In this document: positions 15,967 to 24,935 of the stretch, in pieces
Layout: every line of letters begins with the position of its first letter
Numbering within the stretch: the first letter of the stretch is position 1
Source of the DNA: Saccharopolyspora soli
Lineage (GTDB): Bacteria; Actinomycetota; Actinomycetes; Mycobacteriales; Pseudonocardiaceae
Assembly: GCF_022678645.1 (NCBI RefSeq)
Contig: NZ_JALBWV010000023.1
Coordinates: 1 to 64,000, forward strand
Reading direction: 5' to 3'
Length of the DNA stretch: 64,000 bases
Notes under the pieces: model-generated
The model's database searches: none
Told to the model about the DNA's origin: nothing
Seen by the model: only the letters and a program-made list of their open reading frames with translations
Program-made: the position numbers and the translations under genes

Positions 15967-16611
15967 TCAGTTCTTGATCGTCCGCATGACGACCGTGCAC
16001 TCGTTGACGACTGCCTCAGCAGCCTTCTGGCGATCCTCGACCGCTTTGATCTGCGCTCCGGCGTAAGCCACCAAGGCCACCAGCGCACCGACGATTGCGA
16101 CGATGATGCCGATCACTTTTGTCACAACCGGCTCCGGAGCGACGAGCAACGCGGTCAAGATTCCACCGATCGCGGTAAGAATCCCACCTATCCCGGCAAT
16201 CGTGGTCATCACATCGCCAACGGACTGCTCGAACTTGTCCGCCATGTCCGTCAGCGCTTTGCTGAGCTCGGCCAACGGTTCAGAGACGTCGTCCAAGGCG
16301 TTCTTCGCCTTGTCCGCCGCCGAGTTGAAGGCGATGAACGCTTCACCTTTCCAGCCGTTTTCGATGTAGCTCTTCGCATCGGCGACGCTGCTGTGGCTGG
16401 TAGCTATGTCGGTGCGCACCCCTCCCGTGGTCTCAGACTCTCCCCACACGTTCTTCGCGACGTCCTTGATCTTTCCGGTGTCGACCTTCCCGATCAGCTC
16501 GAACTGAGGTAACAGCTTCCGTACCTTGACACCGGTCTCGTCCACGATCTTGTCGAAGTTCCTGACCGCTTCCCAGAATCCCGGCGTGGCCATCTCCATC
16601 GGATTCGCCAT
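15967..16611 (-). CDS. WXG100-like protein with glycine-zipper membrane segment
   Basis: A 214-residue protein. The first ~130 residues are predicted helical with WGES and WKGE turns, like type VII secretion (ESX) substrates. Residues ~135-190 are very hydrophobic and glycine-rich (TTIAGIGGILTAIGGILTAL, then VIGIIVAIVGALVALVAYAG), suggesting membrane insertion. The C-terminus returns to charged helix. ATG at 16611 has GAGAGGGG upstream. It is 25 bp downstream of another small helical protein, as substrate pairs often are. A pore-forming or membrane-anchored effector is one possibility; no toxin domain is recognised. Confidence 0.55.
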   Translation of the reverse strand: MANPMEMATPGFWEAVRNFDKIVDETGVKVRKLLPQFELIGKVDTGKIKDVAKNVWGESETTGGVRTDIATSHSSVADAKSYIENGWKGEAFIAFNSAADKAKNALDDVSEPLAELSKALTDMADKFEQSVGDVMTTIAGIGGILTAIGGILTALLVAPEPVVTKVIGIIVAIVGALVALVAYAGAQIKAVEDRQKAAEAVVNECTVVMRTIKN

Positions 16612-16636
16612 GGCGCCCCTCTCCCCGCTGGATGAC

Positions 16637-17026
16637 TTAGCGGGGGTGATCCACGTTCGGCATCCCGGACGCAGCCTGCTCGTCCCGCATGCGGTACTCC
16701 CGAATGGAGTCGGACATGTCGCGCGAGAGTTGGTCCAACTGCCGATGAGTCTCCTCGAGGAAACCGTCGACCGCATCGACCGTCGCCTTGTAGGCAACCC
16801 GGACGGCCTGCGCGATCACCGTTTCGATCTGGTCGATGTCCGGTCCCATGAGCCCGGGTGTCGGGACCAGAATCTTGTCACCGGAAAGGGACGGGATCGC
16901 ACTGTCCAGTGCCGCACGGTCTCGAAAATCCGAAAGGTGCGCCCCTAGCGAATCCCTGGCATCTGCTATCTTGTTCCCGGCGATCTTCATGGTCCCGTAG
17001 TCGCCGTAGAACCCCGGCTCGGTCAT
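16637..17026 (-). CDS. Small helical ESX-type hypothetical protein
   Basis: A 129-residue polar helical protein (GTMKIAGNKIADARDSLGAH near the N-terminus). It has no signal peptide or membrane segment. It is the first gene of a four-gene set with a WXG100-like protein, a YbaB-like protein and a DUF3558 lipoprotein. The helical content, length and position fit a secretion partner of the downstream protein, but no WxG motif is present. ATG at 17026 follows GGGAGG. Confidence 0.55.
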   Translation of the reverse strand: MTEPGFYGDYGTMKIAGNKIADARDSLGAHLSDFRDRAALDSAIPSLSGDKILVPTPGLMGPDIDQIETVIAQAVRVAYKATVDAVDGFLEETHRQLDQLSRDMSDSIREYRMRDEQAASGMPNVDHPR

Positions 17027-17626
17027 GGTCCTCCCCGGTATCCCATGCCCCCGCAGGACGATCATCCTGCCAGCAGCAAGAACGTGGCTGTATCCACTTC
17101 TCGGAAATCACCGCTATGGAGCAACGTTTTTCCACGCGACTACACCACCCGGTGGATTCACTGACGTCCCGTTGTCCCACCCGACGAGGCTGCCCGCGCA
17201 GTTTGATCCGGCTCCCGGACCGATCGCAATCGAGCTTCGCCGCACAATGACCGCAGCCGGTCGCACCGTGATCCCTACCGCGATCCGCACGGGTTTCCCG
17301 ACACCAGTGCGGGCCTAGCGCTACAGAACACGAACGCCCTCGCAGCGAAAAGGTCCTGAGATCATAGGTTCACGTCGAGAACAGAACACTGCCCACTCTG
17401 AACCTGCTTTCTTCTTCACAAACCTGTCCATTGGCCGTCGTGCAGCTCGTGGTCGAGAATCTCGCTCTCGCGCCGTCGTCCATTGTTGGTCGGTGCCGAT
17501 TACGTCGCGAGAGCCGTCCAAATAGGTCACTTGCAGCTGAGCCAACAAAGCCAGCATCACGTCGAGCTCATGCCAGCGGGCGCTCCGATTCGATCTGCTC
17601 CAGCGACACGGGTTCACCTGCAACGA
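17027..17626. other. Intergenic with a rhamnosidase fragment
   Basis: There is no intact gene. A short minus-strand piece (17453-17566) resembles an alpha-L-rhamnosidase N-terminal domain; the rest shows nothing recognisable. The promoter of the ESX-type set should lie at about 17030-17100. Confidence 0.4.
17453..17566 (-). pseudogene. Fragment of an alpha-L-rhamnosidase N-terminal domain
   Basis: The minus-strand frame reads LLAQLQVTYLDGSRDVIGTD then QQWTTA. This matches the ordered landmarks of the intact neighbour at 17627-20572, LIAQLEYLDGDGRRQVVGTG then NGWETA. Such a segment is the substrate-domain strand of GH78 enzymes. No catalytic part follows and the frame runs out into non-homologous sequence, so it appears to be the relic of a third tandem copy. 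Confidence 0.4.
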
Positions 17627-20572
17627 TCATTCTTGTGCCGTGCCCGCCCCCGGCGACGTGTTTGGGATCTTGTCGAAGACATGGCGTCCGCTCGGTAGGC
17701 GGATCATGGCGGCACCCGGCAGCCGGAGCGCTGCGGTGGCTCCGTTCGGAACTTCCACGTCGATGTCCCAGACCGCACCACTGCGCCGCCACTCGACAGC
17801 CGCCCTTCCCCGGACCGTGGTGTGGGCGATTCTGGCCCACCTGACGCGGTCATCGACGATTGGCGCGATGTCGATGGATTCCCACCCCGGACTGGTCGCC
17901 CGGAGGCCGCCGACAGTCTGGTGGATCCAGGCTGACACGGATCCGAGGAAGTAGTGGTTGCGCGAGCGGGCCGACTCATCCCATGACTCGCGCAGTGTCG
18001 AGGCACCCTTCTGCCGCCACACGCCCCAGCTCGGCCGATCGCTTCGGGTAGCCACCGTGACGGCCAAATCGCTGCGTCCGTTGTCGGACAAGACCGGCAG
18101 AAGGTGCTTCACCGCGACTGCGCCGCAATCGAGATGCCCCCTCGTACGGTGCTCTATGTCGCTGAACAGGCCAGCCGCGACTTCTCCGACATGGCCACGC
18201 GGTACCGCACCGAACGCGAGGGGGAGGACATTCATCGCCTGGCGGTACCCGATGTGCGAAGCACGGTACGTGCCGGTGACCGCGTCGAAGAACTTTCGGT
18301 GGTACGCGGTGGCGATGGCCCGCGCCGCTTCGTCGTAGCGTTCGTGTTCTCCGCCCAGGCCGAGTTCCCGGCAGATGTCGGCGGTGCGCGTGATGACCCG
18401 GTAGAGCATCATCGTCGCGGTCGGCATCGGCCCTTCCGGCGCGAACTTGTGGCCGGGCGCGAGCCAGTCCCCCCAGCTGTGCTGCGGCCACAGGCCGTCT
18501 TCGGTGAGCTCAAGGAGCCGATCCGCATAGGCCCGGATCGCATCCGCGTAACGTTCGAGGATGGCCCGCTCGCCGTACTCCCAGTACAGGTTCCACGGGA
18601 TCAGCACCATCGAGGCGCTCCAAGCCGGATCGGCCGCCCTCCCCCAGTCCGGCGTCGGAACGATCTGCGGAACCATGCCGTGGTCGTCACGTGCGTCGAC
18701 GTGGTCGTCCAGCCATTTCCCGAATGTCGTGCGGAGATCGAAGTGGTGCAGCACGGCCTCCGTCGCGAGATGAGCGTCGGCCGTCCACCCGTTCTTCTCG
18801 TAGACGGGAGTATCGGTCGGAATGCCGTGCAGGTTGTTGAGGAAAGTCCCGCCTGTCGCGGCGTCGATCCAAGTGATCGTCTCGTCGTCGCACTCGAACT
18901 CGCCCACGGTGTCGACGGCCGCTTGCAGGCGGACCGCGTTGACCTCCGTCACGCTCGCACGACCGGAGATCTGCACGCTCACGTATTGGAATCCTTTGTA
19001 GCTGAACTTCGGCTCCCAGCTCCTTTCCCCCTGGGAGTCCGTGATCACGAGTCGGTCGACCTGCGCTTCGCCCGCGGTGAGGGGGTTGTCGCACAAGACA
19101 GATCCATCCTGCGCGAGCTGCTCTCCGTACCGGATGACGATTTCGGCGCCTGTCTCCCCGGCGACGGTGCAGCGGACTCGGCCAGCGAGCACGGTGCCGA
19201 AGTCGTAGACAGTGGTGTCCAGTCCCAACTGATGTGTCGCGACCGGTGCGATGAGCTCGCGGCGACGGATCGGCGGAGCTTCCGCGGGGACCAGACGGCC
19301 TCCGGGCGGGGCGACGAGCGCGGCGGGTTCCCAGTGCTCACCAGCCTGCCCTGTCGTTTCGCCGGTGTAGAGGAGATCGCTCGTTACGGCGCTGTCAGCC
19401 GTCTCCCAGCCGTTCCCCGTCCCGACGACCTGACGCCGCCCGTCGCCGTCGAGGTACTCAAGCTGGGCGATGAGGACCGGCTCGCGATGCCACGGCGCGA
19501 GATTCCACGCCCAGGTGTTCGCGCCGCGCGCCGCGAAGAAGCCGCGTCCGAGTTCGGCTACCAGTGTGTTCTTCCCTGGACGAAGCAGGTGCGCAACGTC
19601 GTAGGTGCGATGGAGAATCGTGCGGCCGTAGTTCGTCTGTGGTGGCTCCAGAACGTCGCTCGTCACCGGTTGCCCGTTGATGCTGAACTCGCCATACCCA
19701 AGACCGACGGCGTACAGCCTCGCCTCTCGCGCGGCGTCCACAGTGAACTCTGCGCGGAACATCGGGTTGGGCGCGGGGATGGTCTCGATACCAACGGCCC
19801 GCACTCCCGGCACTTCGACACCGTCCCGCAGGGCCTGTCCGCGCACCGGTAGCGGGGAGATCCCGTCGTCGACGACCGGCTGCTCGGGCGTGGAGAGCGT
19901 CCGCCAGCCGATACGACCTTTTTGGACGCTGACCCGCACGAGGTACTCACCGGCAGCCGTTCCTGCTGGCGCTTCGAGGAAATGGGCGAACCGGTCCCAG
20001 CGGAAGGCGCCTTTTTCGACCACCTGGGAAGCGAGCACATCTCCGCGGAGAGTGCACAATTCGAGCCGACCGGCGACCGCGTCGCCCGGCGCACTGGTCA
20101 GATCCACGCTCACCGCGGTGATTTCGCCCGCGATGGCAACGGTCTGCCCGAGCCACTGACCCGGCTCGATCCACGCAACGTGGTCCGTACCGAGGGAGCG
20201 CACGACGCGCCGTGCCGGATCCGTCCGGCGGCCGATCCAGGAGGCGGACCAGTCGCCTGGGTCGAGCAGGCCCGTCTCCCACCGCGCCCAGTCGCTCCAC
20301 TCCGAAACCCGGCCGTCCTCCCCCGTGACCCGCACGCGCCACCGGCTGACCGCCCGGCTCCGCTGCGCCGGACCGTCGAATCGCATCCGCGGCAGCGATG
20401 TCGTGACCATTCCGGAGTCCCAGATGACGTCCCCTGCACCGTCGGCGACCTGGACCTGCGCGGCACGCTGCGCACTCGGTCGCCAGGTGAGGACGGGATT
20501 GCTTCCGGTGCCGATCGGGTCATGTCGGCCGTCTGTCAGGAGGTCCTGGGGACGCTGGGCTTCCGGGGTCAC
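17627..20572 (-). CDS. GH78 alpha-L-rhamnosidase, cytoplasmic
   Basis: A 981-residue enzyme with no signal peptide. It has N-terminal beta domains (including a GYGEFSINGQPV jelly-roll and an AQLEYLDGDG region), an (alpha/alpha)6 catalytic barrel and a C-terminal beta domain. The active-site stretch IPTDTPVYEKNGWTADA, at about residues 584-600, carries the acidic residues of the GH78 'EKNGWTAD' subgroup. The GTG at 20572 is preferred because GGAG lies five bases upstream; a GTG at 20611 has none. It is last in the MFS-GH78-GH78 operon and would hydrolyse imported rhamnosides to L-rhamnose. Confidence 0.9.
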   Translation of the reverse strand: MTPEAQRPQDLLTDGRHDPIGTGSNPVLTWRPSAQRAAQVQVADGAGDVIWDSGMVTTSLPRMRFDGPAQRSRAVSRWRVRVTGEDGRVSEWSDWARWETGLLDPGDWSASWIGRRTDPARRVVRSLGTDHVAWIEPGQWLGQTVAIAGEITAVSVDLTSAPGDAVAGRLELCTLRGDVLASQVVEKGAFRWDRFAHFLEAPAGTAAGEYLVRVSVQKGRIGWRTLSTPEQPVVDDGISPLPVRGQALRDGVEVPGVRAVGIETIPAPNPMFRAEFTVDAAREARLYAVGLGYGEFSINGQPVTSDVLEPPQTNYGRTILHRTYDVAHLLRPGKNTLVAELGRGFFAARGANTWAWNLAPWHREPVLIAQLEYLDGDGRRQVVGTGNGWETADSAVTSDLLYTGETTGQAGEHWEPAALVAPPGGRLVPAEAPPIRRRELIAPVATHQLGLDTTVYDFGTVLAGRVRCTVAGETGAEIVIRYGEQLAQDGSVLCDNPLTAGEAQVDRLVITDSQGERSWEPKFSYKGFQYVSVQISGRASVTEVNAVRLQAAVDTVGEFECDDETITWIDAATGGTFLNNLHGIPTDTPVYEKNGWTADAHLATEAVLHHFDLRTTFGKWLDDHVDARDDHGMVPQIVPTPDWGRAADPAWSASMVLIPWNLYWEYGERAILERYADAIRAYADRLLELTEDGLWPQHSWGDWLAPGHKFAPEGPMPTATMMLYRVITRTADICRELGLGGEHERYDEAARAIATAYHRKFFDAVTGTYRASHIGYRQAMNVLPLAFGAVPRGHVGEVAAGLFSDIEHRTRGHLDCGAVAVKHLLPVLSDNGRSDLAVTVATRSDRPSWGVWRQKGASTLRESWDESARSRNHYFLGSVSAWIHQTVGGLRATSPGWESIDIAPIVDDRVRWARIAHTTVRGRAAVEWRRSGAVWDIDVEVPNGATAALRLPGAAMIRLPSGRHVFDKIPNTSPGAGTAQE

Positions 20573-20659
20573 GTCGTCTCCGTTCAGAAAGGTCCGGCAC
20601 CGTGAAGTCACGGCATCTGGCTGTCACAGCACGTCAGGGTTGCACGGTAGACACCGTCC

Positions 20660-23470
20660 CTAGTGGACCTCCACCTCTCGAACAGGAAGGGCCACCAGTG
20701 CCTTTTCGATCGCATCGATCACTTCGAGCGGGGTGTGGCTGAGCGGGTCGCGCAACTCGCGGCCGGGGGTCCACCGGGTGGTGCGGCGGAAGGCAGCGGC
20801 TCGTGCGGGATCGATCGAGCTCATCGCTGCCATCACGGCCTGGTACGCCTCGACGTCGTCGACGATGGTGGCGAGATCGCTTCCGAGGCCCAGTTCGGTG
20901 CGGGTGCGGCGTCGCCGGGGGTGGCGCTCGGTCCAGATGTGGGTTCCACTGCCCACCTCGTGTTCCACCCCGGAGGGCAACCGCACCAGCGCACGGGTGT
21001 TGGGCGGCACCTCGACGTGGAACCGCACCAGGTCGTTGTCCCGCGACCACCCGGACGAAGCCCGCCCGTACGGTGTCTCGTGCCAGGCCGACGCGTCGTC
21101 CAGCGCGTCGAGCAGCGTCGGGACGACACGGATGCGACGGTAGCCCGCTTCCAGCGGCGCGAGACCAGCGACGGCCCGGTGCAGCCAGTCCGCGACCGCG
21201 CCGAGCGCGTAGTGGTTGAACGACGTCATCTGACCGGGGTTGATCGAGCCGTCCTCCAGCATCGAGTCCCACCGTTCCCAGACGGTGGTAGCGCCCATCG
21301 TCACGGGGTAGAGCCACGAGGGGCACTCGGTCTGGACCAGCAATCGCGACGCCGCATCTGCATGTCCGGTCGCCGTCAGCGCTTCACAGATGATCGGAGT
21401 GCCGACGAAACCGGTGGCGATGTGGTAGCCATAGGCCCGGACTAGGTGTCGCAGCCGCTCCCCCATCGCCTCCTGCTGGTCGCCCGCCACGAGACCGAAG
21501 ACGATCGCGAGGGCATAAGCCGTCGGTGCGTCCGACATCATGCGGCCCCGGGCCGTGATGTACGTGCTGCGGAACGCATCGGCGATCTTCGCCGCGAGAT
21601 CGCCGTACCGAAGCGCCTCGTCCTCGCGGCCCAGCAACCTCGCGGCCTTCGCGGTGAGGTCGGCAGAGCGGTAGTAGTAAGCCGTCGCAACCAGCCCGGC
21701 GTCCGCTTTGGCCTGACCGGGCTGGTCAGGGGGAGCGTCCGGGTCGAGCCAGTCGCCGAACTGGAAGCCGCCCTCCCAAAGCGAGCTGCCACCCGTCCGA
21801 TCGGTCACCGTGTCCACCCACGCCGCCATGGCCTCGAAACAGGCTGGTAGCGCATCCCGGTCGCCGAAGCGTTCGCGCAGCACGGTGGGTACCACGGTGA
21901 TCGCATCGCCCCAGGCCGCGACCGGCTGGAGCTGTCCCGGCACCTGAGGGATGACCGCCGGAACCACCATCGGGACGACCCCGTTCGCCGCTCGCTGCTC
22001 GGCAACGACGTCCTCCAACCACGAGCGAAGGAATGCGTCGCAGTCGTACAGGAACGAAGCGGTTGGCGCGAACACCTGGATGTCGCCGGTCCATCCGAGG
22101 CGCTCGTCGCGCTGCGGGCAGTCCGTCGGGATCGACAGGAAGTTCCCGCGCATCCCCCAAACGACGTTGTCGTGAAAACGCTGCAGCAACGCGTGCGAGG
22201 TGGAAAAGCCTCCGGTACGCGGCATGTCCGTGTGGACGACCGCGGCCGAAACAGCCGACGGCGAGAAATCGCCTGGCCAGTTCTGGATTTCGACGTACCG
22301 GAAGCCGTGAAACGTCCAACGCGGCTCCCACGTCTCCTCCCCAGCACCGCTGAGGATGTAGTGGTCCGTGGCGGCGGCGTTGCGCAGCGGACGCGTTCCC
22401 AGTTCGCCGTCCTCCAGCACCTCGGCGTGGCGCAACGTGATCTTGTGCCCGCGTGGCCCCGAGACGGTAAATCTGACCCAGCCGACCAAGTTCTGCCCGA
22501 AGTCGAGCACGGTCTTGCCGGACGGTGTCGTGAGCACCTGTGCCACCGCTCGACGTTCGATCACGCGAACAGGTGGGGCCGAACGGGGCTCGGGCCGCAC
22601 GTCCGGGACATCGACGAGCACCGCTGGGCGCCAGGTGTCCTCGCCTGGACGCGCCCAGTCCGGATCGTGCAGCCGCGCGTCGTAGGTCTCGCCCTGGTAG
22701 ATGCTTGCCGCCACGACAGGCCCGCGCGCCCAGCGCCAATCCTCGCCAGTGGCCACTGTGGCTGTGGTGCCGTCGTCGTACTCGATCACCAGCTGCGCCG
22801 CAGCTGCCGGGCTGCCCTCGTAGAACCTCCGCGCACGGTCGCGAAACCCGAACGCCTCGGTGTACCAGCCACCGGCCAGCTCGATCCCAATGGTGTTGGT
22901 CCCCTGCCTGAGGTGCTTGGTCACGTCGTTGACGTCGAGCAGGAGCCGCCACTGATAGCTCGTCCAGCCGGGCTTCAGCACCGCCTCATCGAAGGCATCG
23001 CCGTTGAGGCGAACGTCGTAGGCTCCGAACGCGGTCGCGTACAGGAAAGCCCGACGGACACCACCGCGCACCTCGAACGCAGTGCGCAGCAGGTGCGGTT
23101 CGGCCGAACCGGACCCGACGAACCGCGCGCACCACTCCGACTCGTCGAGGAAACCTGCCGTCACCTCGGACGGTTCACTCCACGGCGAGAGCGATCCGTC
23201 CGTTCCATGGACCCGCACCCGGACGGTGGCTGTCTCCCGTGGTCGCAGCGGACGGAACGGCCACTCGACGGAAACCGATTCATCCCCATCGATCGACACG
23301 GTCGTGCGCGTATTCGCAGTGACGAGCTCGACCTCGGCCCTCGCTTGAAGCCAGGCATCCCTGCGCGACAACGTCTTCCACGACAGCCTCGGACACGAGG
23401 TCGGCACGAATGGTTCATCGGACAAACCGACGCGCGGGGGATGGACGGTGACGAGGGGGGCGCTCGTCAT
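20660..23470 (-). CDS. GH78 alpha-L-rhamnosidase, cytoplasmic
   Basis: A 936-residue GH78 enzyme. It has an N-terminal fibronectin-like/Bac_rhamnosid_N domain, DFGQNLVGWVRFTVSGPRGH of the concanavalin-like domain, and the catalytic motif PTDCPQRDERLGWTGD at about residues 448-461 with its conserved acidic residues. The TTVWERWDSM segment follows, then a C-terminal beta-sandwich. There is no signal peptide. ATG at 23470 overlaps the MFS stop (TGATG), giving translational coupling. Its active-site motif differs from that of the downstream GH78 (RDERLGWTGD against EKNGWTAD), so the two probably act on different rhamnosidic linkages. Confidence 0.92.
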   Translation of the reverse strand: MTSAPLVTVHPPRVGLSDEPFVPTSCPRLSWKTLSRRDAWLQARAEVELVTANTRTTVSIDGDESVSVEWPFRPLRPRETATVRVRVHGTDGSLSPWSEPSEVTAGFLDESEWCARFVGSGSAEPHLLRTAFEVRGGVRRAFLYATAFGAYDVRLNGDAFDEAVLKPGWTSYQWRLLLDVNDVTKHLRQGTNTIGIELAGGWYTEAFGFRDRARRFYEGSPAAAAQLVIEYDDGTTATVATGEDWRWARGPVVAASIYQGETYDARLHDPDWARPGEDTWRPAVLVDVPDVRPEPRSAPPVRVIERRAVAQVLTTPSGKTVLDFGQNLVGWVRFTVSGPRGHKITLRHAEVLEDGELGTRPLRNAAATDHYILSGAGEETWEPRWTFHGFRYVEIQNWPGDFSPSAVSAAVVHTDMPRTGGFSTSHALLQRFHDNVVWGMRGNFLSIPTDCPQRDERLGWTGDIQVFAPTASFLYDCDAFLRSWLEDVVAEQRAANGVVPMVVPAVIPQVPGQLQPVAAWGDAITVVPTVLRERFGDRDALPACFEAMAAWVDTVTDRTGGSSLWEGGFQFGDWLDPDAPPDQPGQAKADAGLVATAYYYRSADLTAKAARLLGREDEALRYGDLAAKIADAFRSTYITARGRMMSDAPTAYALAIVFGLVAGDQQEAMGERLRHLVRAYGYHIATGFVGTPIICEALTATGHADAASRLLVQTECPSWLYPVTMGATTVWERWDSMLEDGSINPGQMTSFNHYALGAVADWLHRAVAGLAPLEAGYRRIRVVPTLLDALDDASAWHETPYGRASSGWSRDNDLVRFHVEVPPNTRALVRLPSGVEHEVGSGTHIWTERHPRRRRTRTELGLGSDLATIVDDVEAYQAVMAAMSSIDPARAAAFRRTTRWTPGRELRDPLSHTPLEVIDAIEKALVALPVREVEVH

Positions 23471-24780
23471 CAGAGAACCTCCTTTGTGGCCGCAGCAGCG
23501 GCCTTGGGCGAGCTCGCGGGCACGCGATCGGAGCCCGCGCGCAGTCGGCGGATGATCATCATGCCGACGAACCCGGACACCACTGCGAATACTGTCAGCA
23601 GGTAGTAGAGGCCAGCCGGACTCCACGCGATCAGCGCGGGCGTGACGAGGGCGAAGGCGGCGGCGATGAACCGGGCGACGGCGATCGTGAAGCCCTGCAC
23701 CGTCGCGCGAGCGTTCACCGGGAACGACTCCTGGGTCCAGATCTTGTACAGCGCCTCGCCGACGAAGGGAAAGGCGATGTTGTAGAGAACCAGGGCGGCG
23801 ATCATCACCGGAAGCAGGACACCGCCTGTGATGGCGATGAGCAGATGGCAGAACGCGAAGATCAGCACTCCGGCCGCGAAGAACCGGCTGCGCCACTTCG
23901 TGTCCGCGATGCGGGTGAAGACGATCGTGCCTGCCAGACCGATCAGAGTGGTTCCGAACGACAGCCCCGTCGCCACGGTCTGCGTCGTGCCGCCGACCGT
24001 GACGAGGAAGTAGGTCTTGAACGAACCGAACGTGTTGGCCACGAGCGTGAAGAACAGGTAGAAGAGCGCGGTGAGCACGATCAGGAGGAGCGAAGTCCGG
24101 TTCCGCAGCAGAGCCCCGAGCGGCAACGCCTTGGCCGGATCCACTCCGGCCGTCGTGTACCGGGCCATCGCCTCGTTCTCAAGCTGGTGGAATGGCGGGT
24201 AGAAGGCGCGGAAGAAGAACGTCGCGACCGCGAGCACTGCCAGCAGACCGAAGATCAGGCTGATACCGGACACGCCCATCCCCGAGACCACGAATCCCAG
24301 CAGCGTCGCCAGCACCACGCCGACGGTCCACATCACGTGCGTGAAGGCAACGAGTCGCCCCTGCGTCCCCTCCGGAGCACGTTCGGACAGCACCGCGATC
24401 GAGGTCGGCAGATCGGCTCCGGCGGCAACGCCGAGCACGATCACACCGGCCACCAACACCGGCGCGCCAGGAGCCAGGGCAACTGCCACGGCCGCTGCCG
24501 CGAACAGCAAGATCGTCAGCGAGAACATCCGCCCCCGGCCGAGCAGATCGGCCAACCGGCCACCGGTCAGCGATCCGACCGCGATGAACAGCGTCAGGGC
24601 CGATCCGAGGACCCCGATCGTCCACACGTCGAGGTCATATGCCTCCTTCCACACCGCCAGGCCCAAGCCCACGGAGATGATCGCGCCAGCATCCAGCAGC
24701 GACGCCATCCCCGCGGCGACTGCGAGGATCCAGTGCCTGGGTTCAAGCCCAGCAGGTGCCTCGGCGGTGTTCTCGGCCAT
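23470..24780 (-). CDS. MFS transporter, probable rhamnoside/rhamnose-oligosaccharide importer
   Basis: A 436-residue major facilitator with ~12 hydrophobic helices. The loop 2-3 motif GGRLADLLGRGRMF is sugar-porter-like, and a central cytoplasmic loop is at about residues 195-230. ATG at 24780 follows AAGGAG. It is the first gene of an operon with two intracellular rhamnosidases and lies behind two LacI-type operators. The substrate is therefore inferred to be a rhamnose-containing glycoside or oligosaccharide, hydrolysed after uptake. Confidence 0.82.
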   Translation of the reverse strand: MAENTAEAPAGLEPRHWILAVAAGMASLLDAGAIISVGLGLAVWKEAYDLDVWTIGVLGSALTLFIAVGSLTGGRLADLLGRGRMFSLTILLFAAAAVAVALAPGAPVLVAGVIVLGVAAGADLPTSIAVLSERAPEGTQGRLVAFTHVMWTVGVVLATLLGFVVSGMGVSGISLIFGLLAVLAVATFFFRAFYPPFHQLENEAMARYTTAGVDPAKALPLGALLRNRTSLLLIVLTALFYLFFTLVANTFGSFKTYFLVTVGGTTQTVATGLSFGTTLIGLAGTIVFTRIADTKWRSRFFAAGVLIFAFCHLLIAITGGVLLPVMIAALVLYNIAFPFVGEALYKIWTQESFPVNARATVQGFTIAVARFIAAAFALVTPALIAWSPAGLYYLLTVFAVVSGFVGMMIIRRLRAGSDRVPASSPKAAAAATKEVL

Positions 24781-24810
24781 GAGGTCTCCTTCTTCGTCGA
24801 AGCAGCTCGG

Positions 24811-24824
24811 TGACACGTTTTACC
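24811..24824. promoter_or_regulatory. LacI-family operator O1 (rhamnose regulon)
   Basis: TGACACGTTTTACC, reverse complement GGTAAAACGTGTCA, lies about 30 bp before the MFS start and downstream of a candidate promoter (TTGACG at 24870-24865, TGTGAT at 24845-24840). It shares GGTAAAACGT with O2. Confidence 0.65.
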
Positions 24825-24839
24825 TCGGTTGCGGAAGGC

Positions 24840-24870
24840 ATCACACCATGCGACCTCACTAGACCGTCAA
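24840..24870 (-). promoter_or_regulatory. Candidate promoter of the MFS-GH78-GH78 operon
   Basis: On the minus strand there is TTGACG (24870-24865), a 19-bp spacer, and TGTGAT (24845-24840). O2 lies just upstream and O1 just downstream, a layout suited to repression by looping or by a pair of bound dimers. The -10 match is weak. Confidence 0.4.
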
Positions 24871-24885
24871 GAGAGCGATGCGAAA

Positions 24886-24902
24886 TTGGTAAAACGTTTC
24901 AA
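24886..24902. promoter_or_regulatory. LacI-family operator O2 (rhamnose regulon)
   Basis: TTGGTAAAACGTTTCAA is a near-palindrome centred on ACGT, the typical LacI/GalR layout with a central CG. It lies between the LacI-family gene and the MFS gene, about 115 bp before the MFS start. Confidence 0.7.
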
Positions 24903-24935
24903 TACGAGCCAACCTAGCGCACTCCGCAGCAAGTG

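Noticed and set aside
22172..23605. A 477-codon plus-strand frame
   Set aside because: Antisense to the 936-residue GH78; compositional shadow only.
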